Shown: one piece after another, positions 8,141-16,518 of the stretch
Layout: every line of letters begins with the position of its first letter
How positions within the stretch are numbered: position 1 is the first letter of the stretch
Assembly (NCBI GenBank): GCA_030691265.1
Contig: JAUYET010000110.1
Span: 1-49,683 of the forward strand
Direction: 5' to 3'
DNA from: Pseudomonadota bacterium
Lineage (GTDB): Bacteria > Pseudomonadota > Gammaproteobacteria > Burkholderiales > Thiobacillaceae
Length of the DNA stretch: 49,683 nucleotides
The notes under the pieces: generated by a model
The model's input: only the letters and a program-made list of their open reading frames with translations
What the model was told of the DNA's origin: nothing
Databases searched by the model: none
Program-made: the position numbers and the translations under genes

Positions 8141-9622
8141 TCAAACCGAATTCCGCCACTCCGTATCCTCGCCGTCGAACAGCCGGTTCGCCTCGATCGG
8201 CCCCCAGCCGCCGGCGGCGTAGGTGTGGATGAAGTCGCGTTCCTGCGCCCAGTATTTCAGGATCGGATCGACCACGCGCCAGGCCCATTCCACTTCATCG
8301 AAGCGGATGAACAAAGTGCCGTCGCCTTCGATCACGTCGAGCAGCAGCGCCTCGTAGGCATCGAGCGGGTTCTCGTCCGGGTTGCGGAAGCTGGCGTTGA
8401 GTTTGACCACACGGGTTTTCATTTCCAGGCCGGGCTGCTTGGCGTGGATTTCCATGTGCATGCTTTCATCGGGCTGGATCGACAGCACGATCCAGTTCGG
8501 TTCCAGCGTTTCCAGCGCCGTCTCGCGGAACAGTTGCTGCGGCGGATGGCGCAGGCGCAGCGCGATCATCGACATCGACTTGTTCAATCGCTTGCCGGTG
8601 CGCAAATAGAACGGCACGCCGCGCCAACGCCAGTTGTCGATGTAGAACTTGGCGGCGGCGAAGGTCTCGGTGACGGAATCCGGCTCGACGCCCATCTCGT
8701 CCTGATAGCCCGCGGCCGGTTGGCCGTTCACTTGCCCCGCCTTGTATTGCGCGCGGAAGGCATGCGCATGCACCGAGCGTTTTGAAATCGGACGGATGGA
8801 ACGCAGCACCTTCACCTTTTCATCGCGCAGCGCATCGGCTTCCAGCGCCGGCGGCGGCTCCATGCCGACCAGGGTGAGCAGTTGCATCAGGTGGTTCTGC
8901 AGCATGTCGCGCAGGGCGCCGGCCTTGTCGTAGTAGTCGGCGCGCTTTTCGATGCCCAGGTTCTCGGCCACGGTGATCTGCACGTGATCGATGTAATTGC
9001 GGTTCCACAACGGTTCGATCAGCGTGTTGGCGAAGCGGAACACCAGCAGGTTCTGCACCGTCTCCTTGCCCATGTAATGGTCGATGCGGAAGATCTGGCT
9101 CTCGTCGAAATAGCGGTGCAAGAGCTGGTTGAGCATCTGGGCCGATTCGATGTCGGTGCCGAACGGTTTTTCGACCACGATGCGGTGCAGACCGCGCGGC
9201 TTGGAAAGCCCGGCGGCGTCCAGATTCTTGATCACCGCGGAAAAATCGTTCGGCTTGATCGCCAGGTAGAACACCACGTTGGAACAGACGCCCAGCTTCG
9301 GCTTGGCGAGTACTTCCTTGAGGTCGATATAGGCCTGCGGATCGTTCAACTCGCCGCGCGAATAATCGAAGCGGCTGGCGAAACGCTCCAACGACGCGCC
9401 TTCTGCTTTCAGTTTTTGCGTCAGCAACGTTTTCACATTTTCGCGCCAGCCGGCGTCATCGAAATCGCGTCGCCCGAAGGCGATGAAGTTCAGCCCATCC
9501 GGCAGCTTGCCGGCCAGTTCCAGCCGGTATAACGCCGGCAACAGCTTGTTGGAAGCGAGATTACCGGTGGCGCCGAAGATGACGAAATTGCACGGGGGCA
9601 GCGGGGTTTCCTGATCGAACAT
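8141..9622 (-). CDS. zwf: glucose-6-phosphate 1-dehydrogenase
   Basis: 493 residues, the usual length. It oxidises glucose 6-phosphate to 6-phosphogluconolactone with NAD(P)+, the entry to the oxidative pentose phosphate and Entner-Doudoroff routes, in the cytoplasm. Visible marks are the nucleotide-binding GATGNLA (17-23), VVEKPFG (149-155), the active-site signature RIDHYMGKE (about 179-187), and the C-terminal domain with a tail [17 protein letters not shown]. The start at 9622 follows AGGAG by about 7 bases. An in-frame upstream codon lies inside the palindromic element and is not believed. gnd is upstream on the same strand, separated by that element. Confidence 0.97.
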   Translation of the reverse strand: MFDQETPLPPCNFVIFGATGNLASNKLLPALYRLELAGKLPDGLNFIAFGRRDFDDAGWRENVKTLLTQKLKAEGASLERFASRFDYSRGELNDPQAYIDLKEVLAKPKLGVCSNVVFYLAIKPNDFSAVIKNLDAAGLSKPRGLHRIVVEKPFGTDIESAQMLNQLLHRYFDESQIFRIDHYMGKETVQNLLVFRFANTLIEPLWNRNYIDHVQITVAENLGIEKRADYYDKAGALRDMLQNHLMQLLTLVGMEPPPALEADALRDEKVKVLRSIRPISKRSVHAHAFRAQYKAGQVNGQPAAGYQDEMGVEPDSVTETFAAAKFYIDNWRWRGVPFYLRTGKRLNKSMSMIALRLRHPPQQLFRETALETLEPNWIVLSIQPDESMHMEIHAKQPGLEMKTRVVKLNASFRNPDENPLDAYEALLLDVIEGDGTLFIRFDEVEWAWRVVDPILKYWAQERDFIHTYAAGGWGPIEANRLFDGEDTEWRNSV

Positions 9623-9640
9623 AAAAGGCTCCTGAGTTTC

Positions 9641-9699
9641 CGTAGGGTGCGCCGCGCGCACCGATGCAACGGTCAATGGTGCGCATGGCGCACCCTACG
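9641..9699. repeat. REPIN-type palindrome, family A, between gnd and zwf
   Basis: Inverted pair with GTAGGGTGCGC at the left and GCGCACCCTAC at the right; each half is itself a hairpin above a GTAG foot. It sits between gnd and zwf, 18 bp upstream of the zwf start, and would be transcribed in both. Confidence 0.9.
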
Positions 9700-9705
9700 T
9701 TGCGC

Positions 9706-10617
9706 CTATTTCTGCACGGCGTGGCCGCCGAAACCCTGGCGCATCATGGCCAGCATCTGGTTGGCGAAGTCGCCCTTGCCCTGGCTGGCGAAGCGGCTCA
9801 TCAACGCCAGCGTCATCACCGGCGTCGGCACCCCCAGATTGACCGATTCCAGCACTGTCCAGCGGCCCTCGCCGGAATCCGCCACGACCGGCGCGATGGC
9901 ATCCAGCTTCTGGTCGTTCTTCAGGAAATCGGCGGACAGATCAAGCAGCCAGGAACGCACCACGGAGCTGTGCCGCCAGAGTTCGGCGATGGCGGAAATA
10001 TCGAGTTCGAATTCCTGTTTCGCGCTCATCAGCGCAAAACCCTCGGCCAGCGCCTGCATCATGCCGTACTCGATGCCGTTGTGAACCATCTTGGTGAAGT
10101 GCCCGGAACCGGCCGGGCCGGCATGCAGCCAGCCGGTTTCCGGCGTCGGCGCGAGGGCTTGCAGATAGGGTTGCAGGCGCGCGACATCCGGTTCGGTTCC
10201 GCCGGCCATCAGGCAGTAGCCGTTGGCCAGGCCCCAGACGCCGCCAGAGACGCCGACGTCGACGAATTTCAGTCCCAGCCCGCTCAGATGCTCGGAGCGG
10301 CGCATCGCCTCCTGATAAAACCCGTTGGCGCCATCGACCAGCAGATCGCCGGGCGACAGCAGCGCGGAGAGTTCGTTGATCGCCGCTTCGGTCGCCTCGC
10401 CCGCCGGCAACATCAACCAGACGATGCGGGGTGCGGCGAGGCCAGCCAGCATTTCTTTCGCGTCGCGGCAGGGCGTGATGTTCGCCTCTTCCGCGGCCAG
10501 CTTTTGGGTGACTTCAAAACTGCGATTCAGCGCATGCACCCGAATGCCGCCGCGCGACAAACGCCGCGCCATGTTGCCGCCCATGCGACCCAAACCGTAA
10601 AGACCGATCTCCAGCAT
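9706..10617 (-). CDS. gnd: 6-phosphogluconate dehydrogenase, decarboxylating (short form)
   Basis: 303 residues, matching the short GndA/YqeC-type enzymes rather than the roughly 470-residue form. It converts 6-phosphogluconate to ribulose 5-phosphate with reduction of NAD(P)+. The N-terminal Rossmann motif GLYGLGRMG (5-13) is followed by the catalytic-region SGGVWGLANGYCLMAGG and KMVHNGIEYGMMQALAEG, where Lys and Asn bind substrate. ATG at 10617 is preceded by GGGGGA; a TTG 12 bases earlier is less likely. It is co-oriented with zwf, consistent with an oxidative pentose phosphate operon. Confidence 0.92.
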   Translation of the reverse strand: MLEIGLYGLGRMGGNMARRLSRGGIRVHALNRSFEVTQKLAAEEANITPCRDAKEMLAGLAAPRIVWLMLPAGEATEAAINELSALLSPGDLLVDGANGFYQEAMRRSEHLSGLGLKFVDVGVSGGVWGLANGYCLMAGGTEPDVARLQPYLQALAPTPETGWLHAGPAGSGHFTKMVHNGIEYGMMQALAEGFALMSAKQEFELDISAIAELWRHSSVVRSWLLDLSADFLKNDQKLDAIAPVVADSGEGRWTVLESVNLGVPTPVMTLALMSRFASQGKGDFANQMLAMMRQGFGGHAVQK

Positions 10618-10672
10618 GCCGTCCCCCAAATCTGTTTGAACCTCCGCACTATCGGCATGCTTTCCGAAAACT

Positions 10673-11449
10673 TCAGGCTTTCACATAAATCCAGCCCTGG
10701 CCCATGAGCGTGATGATCTCGTTGATCGCGGAACTTGCGCTATGGACGACCGGCAGCAGTTCGACCTTGACGCCCTCGCGCTTCAAGCGCGCCACGGTCT
10801 GGCCGCAGGCGACAAAACTCAGGTTGGCATGACGCCGCGCCATGGCCTCGATACGCCCGGCCAGCGGCGTGACGTCGGCGCGCAGCAGGTTGAGTCCGAA
10901 GCTGTTGGCGACGATCTCGACCCGGCCGGAGGCGCCCTTTTGCGCCAGCAGTTTCTCGGCCACATCGAGCACCGCGCTGAAGCGTTCCGGATCGCCGGAA
11001 TCCAGATGCAGGATCACCTTGTCGGCATCCACCTTTTCGGCCAGCGCGAAAACCTGATAGCCGGCCGGCAGACCGGAAAGTTGACCATAGCCCGGCTCCG
11101 ACCCGACCCGGTCACGCGCCAGCCAGCCGCCGCCCAGGCCCAGGGCGAGCAACAGACCGGCGGCCATGGCCTGTTTCAGTCCCGACTGGAAGCGACCGCC
11201 CGCCCGCCCGCCATCGAGTCGGCCCGGCGCGGCCGGCGCTTCGGCGTAGGCGCCCTTGACCATGTCCTTGAGCGTGCGCAACTCGCAGGCGCGCGCCTTG
11301 AACTCGGGATCGGATTCCAGCCGCGCCATGACCCGGGCGCGCTCATCGGCGGCCAGCTCGCCGTCCACGAAGGCGTTGATGTATTCGGGCGTCAGCGTTT
11401 CCTTTGCCACTTCCGTCAATGGCGTTTCCCGCATCGGTGGTTCCCTCAT
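10673..11449 (-). CDS. anti-sigma factor fused to a DsrE-like domain
   Basis: 258 residues. Residues 20-75 resemble the N-terminal sigma-binding domain of RsiW/RseA-type anti-sigma factors (YINAFVDGELAADERARV), but no H-x3-C-x2-C zinc motif is present; the only Cys here is Cys55. A Gly/Arg-rich linker precedes one membrane helix (about 93-110, AAGLLLALGLGGGWL). Residues about 143-258 resemble DsrE/DsrF sulfur-relay proteins (KVILHLDSGDPERFSAV, SFVACGQTVARLK with Cys215, and the ending INEIITLMGQGWIYVKA). The start overlaps the sigma-factor stop as ATGA and has GGAGGG upstream. The DsrE part, placed after the membrane helix, probably sits in the periplasm as a sensor of sulfur or redox state (inference). 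Confidence 0.75.
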   Translation of the reverse strand: MREPPMRETPLTEVAKETLTPEYINAFVDGELAADERARVMARLESDPEFKARACELRTLKDMVKGAYAEAPAAPGRLDGGRAGGRFQSGLKQAMAAGLLLALGLGGGWLARDRVGSEPGYGQLSGLPAGYQVFALAEKVDADKVILHLDSGDPERFSAVLDVAEKLLAQKGASGRVEIVANSFGLNLLRADVTPLAGRIEAMARRHANLSFVACGQTVARLKREGVKVELLPVVHSASSAINEIITLMGQGWIYVKA

Positions 11450-12027
11450 TTCACCCTCCTGATCGTCATCTGACTGCGTATCGCCTTATCGCTGGCTACC
11501 TTATCGCTGGCGGCCTGATCCGCCATGAAATGCTGCTTGAGCGCCAGCCGGGCGCGGGACAGCCGGCTCATCACCGTGCCCACCGGAACCTCGAGTATGC
11601 GAGCGACCTCGGCATAGGTCGATTCCTCGATATCCACCAGCGTGATGACCTGACGCTGGCCCAAGGGCAGGCTGGCGATGGCGTGGCGGACCCGCTGGGT
11701 GGTCTGGCGGCTGGCGTAATTCTGTTCCGGGCCGGGCGCATCGGAAAAGATGGTCTCGTCCAGTTCCGCCACATCCACGAACTCGCGCCGGGCGCGCAGA
11801 TGGTCGCGCCAGCAATTGTTCAGGATGGAAAACAGCCAGCTTTCCAGCGCCTGTTCGTCGCGCAATTGATCGCTGCGCACCAGCGCCTTGGCCAGACAAT
11901 CCTGCACCAGATCGTCGGCCAGAACGGCATCGTGGCACCAGGCATAGGCCAGGCGATGCAGACGTGGCCGCAAAGCCTCCAACCGGCGCCGGGCGGGAAA
12001 ATTCAACAGGGAAAACAGATGTCGCAT
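11446..12027 (-). CDS. ECF RNA polymerase sigma factor
   Basis: 193 residues from ATG at 12027; an ATG at 12078 would give 210, and neither has a clear ribosome site. Region 2 is RLHRLAYAWCHDAVLADDLV and region 4 includes LPLGQRQVITLVDIEES then GTVMSRLSRAR, typical of RpoE-like ECF factors. It would direct core polymerase to a small regulon, held by the co-encoded anti-sigma factor. The last residues contain a 15-bp tandem duplication (11484-11513) giving SDKVASDKA. The start region has a perfect inverted repeat upstream (12086-12117) that could be its promoter or operator. Confidence 0.88.
   Translation of the reverse strand: MRHLFSLLNFPARRRLEALRPRLHRLAYAWCHDAVLADDLVQDCLAKALVRSDQLRDEQALESWLFSILNNCWRDHLRARREFVDVAELDETIFSDAPGPEQNYASRQTTQRVRHAIASLPLGQRQVITLVDIEESTYAEVARILEVPVGTVMSRLSRARLALKQHFMADQAASDKVASDKAIRSQMTIRRVK
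11484..11513. repeat. 15-bp tandem duplication inside the sigma-factor gene
   Basis: Two units begin CCTTATCGCTGGC on the plus strand. They encode repeated ASDK near the C-terminus and keep the frame. This is one of several 12-15 bp tandem duplications in the window. Confidence 0.7.
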
Positions 12028-12085
12028 CGGAGAACCCGCCCGCAAATGATGTTGTGATGTTGAGCGGTAAGACGGCATGGCGAGT

Positions 12086-12117
12086 CGAAATATTCCATGC
12101 CGCCGTGGAATATTTCG
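12086..12117. promoter_or_regulatory. perfect 12-bp inverted repeat, possible operator
   Basis: CGAAATATTCCA (12086-12097) and its exact complement (12106-12117) flank an 8-bp spacer. The AT-rich arms stand out from the GC-rich surroundings. It lies between the divergent sigma-factor gene and glgA, 60-120 bp from either start, so it could be a dimeric regulator site. The regulator is unknown. Confidence 0.45.
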
Positions 12118-12235
12118 CTGACCCGCATCGCCTGCCGGCGTGGCATAGCCCGCAACTTCGAGCGTGGATGAATTCAGAGCAGCCATCGGAGAATGCAAGA
12201 TAATCCTGGAAACCTCATCAATGAATTGACCCGCC

Positions 12236-13687
12236 ATGAACGTTCTCTACGCCACTTCCGAGGCCGCGCCCCTGATCAAGACCGGCGGTCTGGCCGATGT
12301 TTCCGGCGCATTGCCGGCCGCCCTGCGCAAAATCGGCATCGATTGCCGGGTGCTGATCCCGGGTTATCCCGCCGTCATGTACAAGCTGGAAGCCACCCGG
12401 CAAATCGCCCGCTTCGACAATTTTCTCGATGCCGAGGGAAAGCCCCTCGCAGCCCGTTTGCTTTTAAGCAGCATGCCGGGTTCCGAGACCCCGCTCTATG
12501 TACTCGACGCACCCAGCGCCTTCGCTCGCACCGGCGGCCCTTATCAGGACAGCGACGGTCTCGACTATCTCGACAACGCACACCGATTCGCCCTGCTCAG
12601 CCAGGTTGCCGCACTTCTGGCCGGCGCCGATTCGCCGGTGGATTGGCAGCCGGACATTCTGCATTGCAACGACTGGCAAACCGGCCTGGCGCCGGCCTAC
12701 CTGCGCCTATCGGGCAGCACCACGCCCAGCGTGATGACCATCCACAACCTGGCGTATCAAGGCATCTTCCCGCCGGAGACATTGGCTGAATCGAATTTGC
12801 CGGCGTCCTCTTTCTCGATCGAGGGCGCCGAGTACTACGGCAATCTCTCGTTCCTGAAGGCGGGCCTGTATTACGCCAACCACATCACCACCGTCTCGCC
12901 GACCTATGCCTGGGAAATCCAGCAACCGCCATTGGGCATGGGCATGCAAGGCTTGCTGACGAGTCGCCAACATCAGCTTTCCGGCATTCTCAACGGCATC
13001 GATACCAACGAATGGAATCCGGCCTCCGATCCGCATCTGCCGTGTGAATTCAACGCCCGCGCACTGGGTGGCAATAACCGCGGCAAGAAACTCTGCAAGC
13101 TGAAGCTGCAAGAAGAGCTTGGCCTGGAACCACTCGCCGACGCGCCGCTATTCGGCATGATCGCGCGCATGACGCATCAGAAAGGGCTCGACCTGGTGCT
13201 CGCCGTCGCCGATGGCATCATCGACCGGGGCGGCCAGATCGCGCTGCTGGGTACCGGCGAAAAATCCATTGAAGCCGCCGTGCTTGCGCTGGTGGCGCGC
13301 CACCCCGGCAAAGTCGCCAGCCTGATCGGCTATGACGAAGGCTTGTCGCACCGCATCGAAGCCGGCTCCGACCTTTTTCTGATGCCTTCGTTGTTCGAAC
13401 CCTGCGGCCTCAACCAGATGTACAGCCTGCGCTACGGCAGCGTGCCCATCGTGCACGCCACCGGCGGCCTGCGCGACACCGTCGAAGACGGCGTCACCGG
13501 CTTCGTGTTCAACCAACCGACGCCGCACGCCTTGTGGCTGGCAGTCGAACGCGCACTCGACCTGTACGCACAAAAATCCGCCTGGAAGACTCTGATGCAC
13601 ACCGGCATGCACCGCGACTTCAGTTGGGAGAAAAGCGCCCTCGCCTATCAGGCTTTGTATCGGGATTTGTCGCCTGCGCAGACATGA
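12236..13687 (+). CDS. glgA: glycogen synthase (ADP-glucose)
   Basis: 483 residues, family GT5. It transfers glucose from ADP-glucose to the growing alpha-1,4-glucan. The ADP-glucose-binding KTGGLADV is at 15-22. DILHCNDWQTGL and TIHNLAYQG are conserved N-domain segments, and LMPSLFEPCGLNQMYSLRYG near the C-terminus contains the catalytic E-x7-E region. The start at 12236 is where GT5 homology begins. No other glycogen gene is adjacent. A hairpin with an A-tract follows the stop. Confidence 0.95.
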   Translation: MNVLYATSEAAPLIKTGGLADVSGALPAALRKIGIDCRVLIPGYPAVMYKLEATRQIARFDNFLDAEGKPLAARLLLSSMPGSETPLYVLDAPSAFARTGGPYQDSDGLDYLDNAHRFALLSQVAALLAGADSPVDWQPDILHCNDWQTGLAPAYLRLSGSTTPSVMTIHNLAYQGIFPPETLAESNLPASSFSIEGAEYYGNLSFLKAGLYYANHITTVSPTYAWEIQQPPLGMGMQGLLTSRQHQLSGILNGIDTNEWNPASDPHLPCEFNARALGGNNRGKKLCKLKLQEELGLEPLADAPLFGMIARMTHQKGLDLVLAVADGIIDRGGQIALLGTGEKSIEAAVLALVARHPGKVASLIGYDEGLSHRIEAGSDLFLMPSLFEPCGLNQMYSLRYGSVPIVHATGGLRDTVEDGVTGFVFNQPTPHALWLAVERALDLYAQKSAWKTLMHTGMHRDFSWEKSALAYQALYRDLSPAQT

Positions 13688-13708
13688 AAAAAGCCGGCTG
13701 ATGCCGGC
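13687..13708 (-). terminator. intrinsic terminator facing leftward at the glgA 3' end
   Basis: Read on the minus strand, GCCGGC-ATCA-GCCGGC is followed by six Ts that overlap the glgA stop codon. It would stop antisense transcription entering glgA; its effect on glgA mRNA is unclear because the plus-strand side lacks a T-run. Confidence 0.45.
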
Positions 13709-13711
13709 ATT

Positions 13712-13753
13712 GGGCCGCAGACTTTGGGCCATAGACTTTGGGCCGCAGACTTT
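13712..13753. repeat. 3 x 14-bp tandem repeat upstream of potA
   Basis: Three units GGGCCGCAGACTTT, GGGCCATAGACTTT and GGGCCGCAGACTTT end 21 bp before the potA ATG, replacing the usual leader. Copy number could change leader length. Confidence 0.85.
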
Positions 13754-13774
13754 GCCAAGGGTATATTTCCCGCC

Positions 13775-14857
13775 ATGGCCCTGCTCGAAATCCGCAACAT
13801 CACTCGCCGCTTTGCCGACTTCGAGGCGGTGAAGGAAGTCAGCTTCACGGTGGAAAGCGGCGAGTTCTTCACGTTGCTGGGGCCGTCGGGCTGCGGCAAG
13901 ACCACCATCCTGCGCATGATCGCCGGTTTCGACCTGCCGGATGCCGGCCAGATTCTTCTGGATGGCCGCGACCTGGCGCGCACGCCGGCCGAGAAACGCC
14001 CGATCCATACGGTGTTCCAGAGCTACGCGCTGTTCCCGCATCTGACCGTCGGCCAGAACATCGCGTTTCCGCTGCGCATGGCGGGGGTGAATACGGCCGA
14101 GTTGCGCCGCCGCGTGCGCGAAACGCTGGAACAGGTGCATCTGGCCGAACTGGCCGAGCACTACCCGCACGAAATTTCCGGCGGCCAGAAGCAACGGGTG
14201 GCGCTGGCGCGCGGCCTGGTCAATCGGCCGCGTCTGTTGTTGCTGGACGAACCGCTCGGCGCGCTCGACCTGAAGTTGCGCGAGGAAATGCAGTTGGAAC
14301 TGATCAAACTGCAACGCGAGGTCGGCGTCACCTTCGTCTTCGTCACCCACGCGCAACCGGAGGCGCTGGCGCTGTCGCACCGCATCGCGGTGATGAACCG
14401 GGGCCAGATCGAGCAACTGGACACGCCCGCGCGCATCTACGGCTTCCCGAACAACCGTTTCGTGGCGGACTTCATCGGCAATTGCAATCTGCTCGAAGCC
14501 GCCGTGATCGAATGCCGCGACGGCCTGCTGCGCCTGGCTGCGACCGGGCTGGGGGAAATCCTGGCGGCGGCGGCAGCCGCGAAAGCAGGTGACAAAGGCG
14601 TGCTCGCATTGCGCCCGGAACAGGTCAGAATCGGCGCCGCCGATAGCGCCTCGGAGGACGCAAACCGCTTCCCAGGCACGGTGCGCGATTTTCTCTATGT
14701 CGGCGATGTCACCACCTATCAGGTCGCCCTCGACAACGGCAAGGAGCTGGCGGCGCTGCGCCCCAACGACGCCCCCGGTCGCGCCCGCTTCTTCGAGATC
14801 GGCGACCGGGTGATGCTGAGTTGGTCACGGGAGGCGGGACATTTTGTCCGGGATTAG
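13775..14857 (+). CDS. potA: polyamine-type ABC transporter ATPase
   Basis: 360 residues. It energises uptake of spermidine/putrescine or a related substrate at the inner membrane. Walker A GPSGCGKTT is at 36-44, followed by a Q-loop (FQSYALFPH), the ABC signature ISGGQKQRVALARGL, Walker B LLLLDEPLGALDLK and a switch His (FVTHAQPEA). The C-terminal TOBE-like domain (LALRPEQVRI) is typical of PotA/CUT1-type ATPases. ATG at 13775 fits the family start; an upstream in-frame ATG lies inside the tandem repeat. The other transporter genes follow only after a toxin-antitoxin pair. Confidence 0.9.
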   Translation: MALLEIRNITRRFADFEAVKEVSFTVESGEFFTLLGPSGCGKTTILRMIAGFDLPDAGQILLDGRDLARTPAEKRPIHTVFQSYALFPHLTVGQNIAFPLRMAGVNTAELRRRVRETLEQVHLAELAEHYPHEISGGQKQRVALARGLVNRPRLLLLDEPLGALDLKLREEMQLELIKLQREVGVTFVFVTHAQPEALALSHRIAVMNRGQIEQLDTPARIYGFPNNRFVADFIGNCNLLEAAVIECRDGLLRLAATGLGEILAAAAAAKAGDKGVLALRPEQVRIGAADSASEDANRFPGTVRDFLYVGDVTTYQVALDNGKELAALRPNDAPGRARFFEIGDRVMLSWSREAGHFVRD

Positions 14858-14901
14858 CGAAATAATCGGCCCGCCGCCGCAAATCGCGCCGAAGAAACAC
14901 G

Positions 14902-14974
14902 GTAGGGTGGATAAGCGAAGCCCCTCCAACAAAGGCGGCGGTGATGGTGGATGCGCTACGCTTATCCACCCTAC
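14902..14974. repeat. REPIN-type palindrome, family F
   Basis: GTAGGGTGGATAAGCG at the left and CGCTTATCCACCCTAC at the right. The right half forms the canonical GTAG-foot hairpin (GGTGGAT...ATCCACC); the left half is degraded internally. It lies between potA and the toxin-antitoxin pair. Confidence 0.85.
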
Positions 14975-15014
14975 GGAATCAATGGGTTGTATGGTGTTTC
15001 TTAAGAGGCTATGA

Positions 15015-15043
15015 GTATTCGGTGGCGTATTCGGTGGCGTATT
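15015..15043. repeat. 2.4 x 12-bp tandem repeat upstream of the antitoxin
   Basis: GTATTCGGTGGC occurs twice, then GTATT starts a third unit. It ends about 40 bp before the antitoxin start, within the likely promoter region of the toxin-antitoxin pair. Confidence 0.7.
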
Positions 15044-15081
15044 ATCCAGCGCACGATTAATCATGCCCCATGGAGTGCGAC

Positions 15082-15339
15082 ATGAACCATCTCAGCGCCA
15101 ACGATCTCAAGGTGAAAGGGGTTTCCGCCATCGAGGCTGCCCTGGCCGATCAACCGGAAGCCATCGTTTCGGTACGCGGCAAGAACCGCTTTGTCGTGAT
15201 GGACATCGCCCACTACAACTATCTGCGCGAGTGCGAACTCGATGCCGCCCTGGCGGAAACCCGCGCCGATCTGGCCGCAGGGCGGTTTGTCGATGAATCG
15301 GTAGACGCTCACATGGCCAGGCTGGACGCGATGCCATGA
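15082..15339 (+). CDS. type II antitoxin, Phd/YefM-like
   Basis: 85 residues from ATG at 15082 (an ATG 12 bases upstream is possible). The N-terminal half, SANDLKVKGVSAIEAAL then EAIVSVRGKNRFVVMD, matches the DNA-binding fold of prevent-host-death/YefM antitoxins. The C-terminal part (LDAALAETRADLAAGRF, DAHMARL) would wrap the toxin. The stop overlaps the toxin start (ATGA). It should repress its own promoter and neutralise the toxin. Confidence 0.82.
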   Translation: MNHLSANDLKVKGVSAIEAALADQPEAIVSVRGKNRFVVMDIAHYNYLRECELDAALAETRADLAAGRFVDESVDAHMARLDAMP

Positions 15340-15611
15340 CCTACTTCCTGCGTTTCACGGAGGATTACCAGCGCCGTGAAAAACGTTTCCTCAAGCGTCA
15401 TCCGGAAATGCGGCAAAAGTATTCGAAGACCTTGCACCTGCTGGAAGCCAATCCATTTCACCCTTCCCTGCGCTTGCATGTCTTGAGCGGTAGACATCAA
15501 GGCCTGCATTCAGTGTCGATCAATCTGTCCTACCGCATCACCCTGGAATTTCTGATTCAGGATGAACGGATCATTCCCGTGGACGTCGGCAACCACGATG
15601 CGGTTTATTGA
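15336..15611 (+). CDS. type II toxin, RelE/ParE superfamily
   Basis: 91 residues. It contains RFTEDYQRREKRFLKRHPEM, then LRLHVLSGRHQGLHSVSIN, LSYRITLEFLI and VDVGNHDAVY, the pattern of RelE/YafQ/ParE-type toxins with a basic active surface (Arg/His) and a C-terminal GxHDxVY. Members cleave mRNA on ribosomes or poison gyrase; which applies here cannot be told. It overlaps the antitoxin by 4 bases and ends 9 bp before potB, so it is probably co-transcribed with the transporter genes. Confidence 0.85.
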   Translation: MTYFLRFTEDYQRREKRFLKRHPEMRQKYSKTLHLLEANPFHPSLRLHVLSGRHQGLHSVSINLSYRITLEFLIQDERIIPVDVGNHDAVY

Positions 15612-15620
15612 GGCGGCGCC

Positions 15621-16505
15621 ATGTCGGCCTCACGCGCGGAAAGATTGACCCGCTGGGCGATCACCGCCCCGCCGACGCTGTTCCTGCTCGCCTTCTTCCT
15701 GGTGCCGGCGCTGATCGTGGTGCTGGCCTCGTTCCAGTATCCCGGCGAATTCGGCGGCCTTGCCCCCTTGTTCGATCCCGGCGACGGCAGCGAATTCGGC
15801 CTCACCCTGGAAAACTACGCGTTCTTCTTCAGCGATTTCCTGTTCACCGAAATCTTCCTGCGTTCCTTCGCTGTCGCGGCGGCTTCCACGCTGATCTGCC
15901 TGATCCTGGCTTACCCGGTGGCCTGGCTGATCGCGCAGAGCCCGACGCGGCATCGCGACCTGCTGGTGCTGCTGGTGATCCTGCCCTTCGCCAGCAACTT
16001 CCTGATCCGCGTCTACGCCTGGATGATCATTCTGGGGCCGCAGGCGGCGCTGGCGCAGATGCTCAACGGCATCCTCGGCGCTTTCGGGCTGGAGCCGGTC
16101 AGCCTGTTGTTTTCGCCGTTCGCGGTGCTAGTCGGCATGGTTTACGTGCATCTGCCGTTCATGATCCTGCCGCTCTACACCAATCTGGAAAAACACGACC
16201 CGGTGCTGCTCGACGCCGCGCAAGACCTCGGCGCCAACGCCTGGCAGACCTTCCGCCTGGTCACCTTCCCGCTGATCCTGCCGGCCGTTGTGGCCGGCTT
16301 TCTGATGTCGTTCACGCTGTCCATCGACGACTTCGTCATCACCTTCTTCACCGCCGGCGTCGGCGTCTCGACGCTGCCGTTGCAGATCTATTCGATGATC
16401 AAGATCGCGGTGACGCCGGAGGTGAACGCCGTATCGACGCTGCTGATGCTGTTGACGCTGGTGCTGGTGATCGCGGCGGTGCGGCTGGACAAGAGAGCTT
16501 CATGA
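15621..16505 (+). CDS. potB: polyamine-type ABC transporter permease
   Basis: 294 residues with about six membrane helices (ITAPPTLFLLAFFLVPALIV, LICLILAYPVAWLIA, LLVLLVILPFASNFLI and others). The permease EAA-like loop LLDAAQDLGANAWQTFRLVT couples to PotA, and SFTLSIDDFVITFF precedes the last helix. The start has GAGG upstream. A PotC partner gene is normally adjacent but is absent; only five codons (ATG AAG GGG GGC GCG TGA at 16502-16519) separate potB from potD. The protein either works as a homodimer or uses a permease encoded elsewhere. Confidence 0.9.
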   Translation: MSASRAERLTRWAITAPPTLFLLAFFLVPALIVVLASFQYPGEFGGLAPLFDPGDGSEFGLTLENYAFFFSDFLFTEIFLRSFAVAAASTLICLILAYPVAWLIAQSPTRHRDLLVLLVILPFASNFLIRVYAWMIILGPQAALAQMLNGILGAFGLEPVSLLFSPFAVLVGMVYVHLPFMILPLYTNLEKHDPVLLDAAQDLGANAWQTFRLVTFPLILPAVVAGFLMSFTLSIDDFVITFFTAGVGVSTLPLQIYSMIKIAVTPEVNAVSTLLMLLTLVLVIAAVRLDKRAS

Positions 16506-16518
16506 AGGGGGGCGCGTG

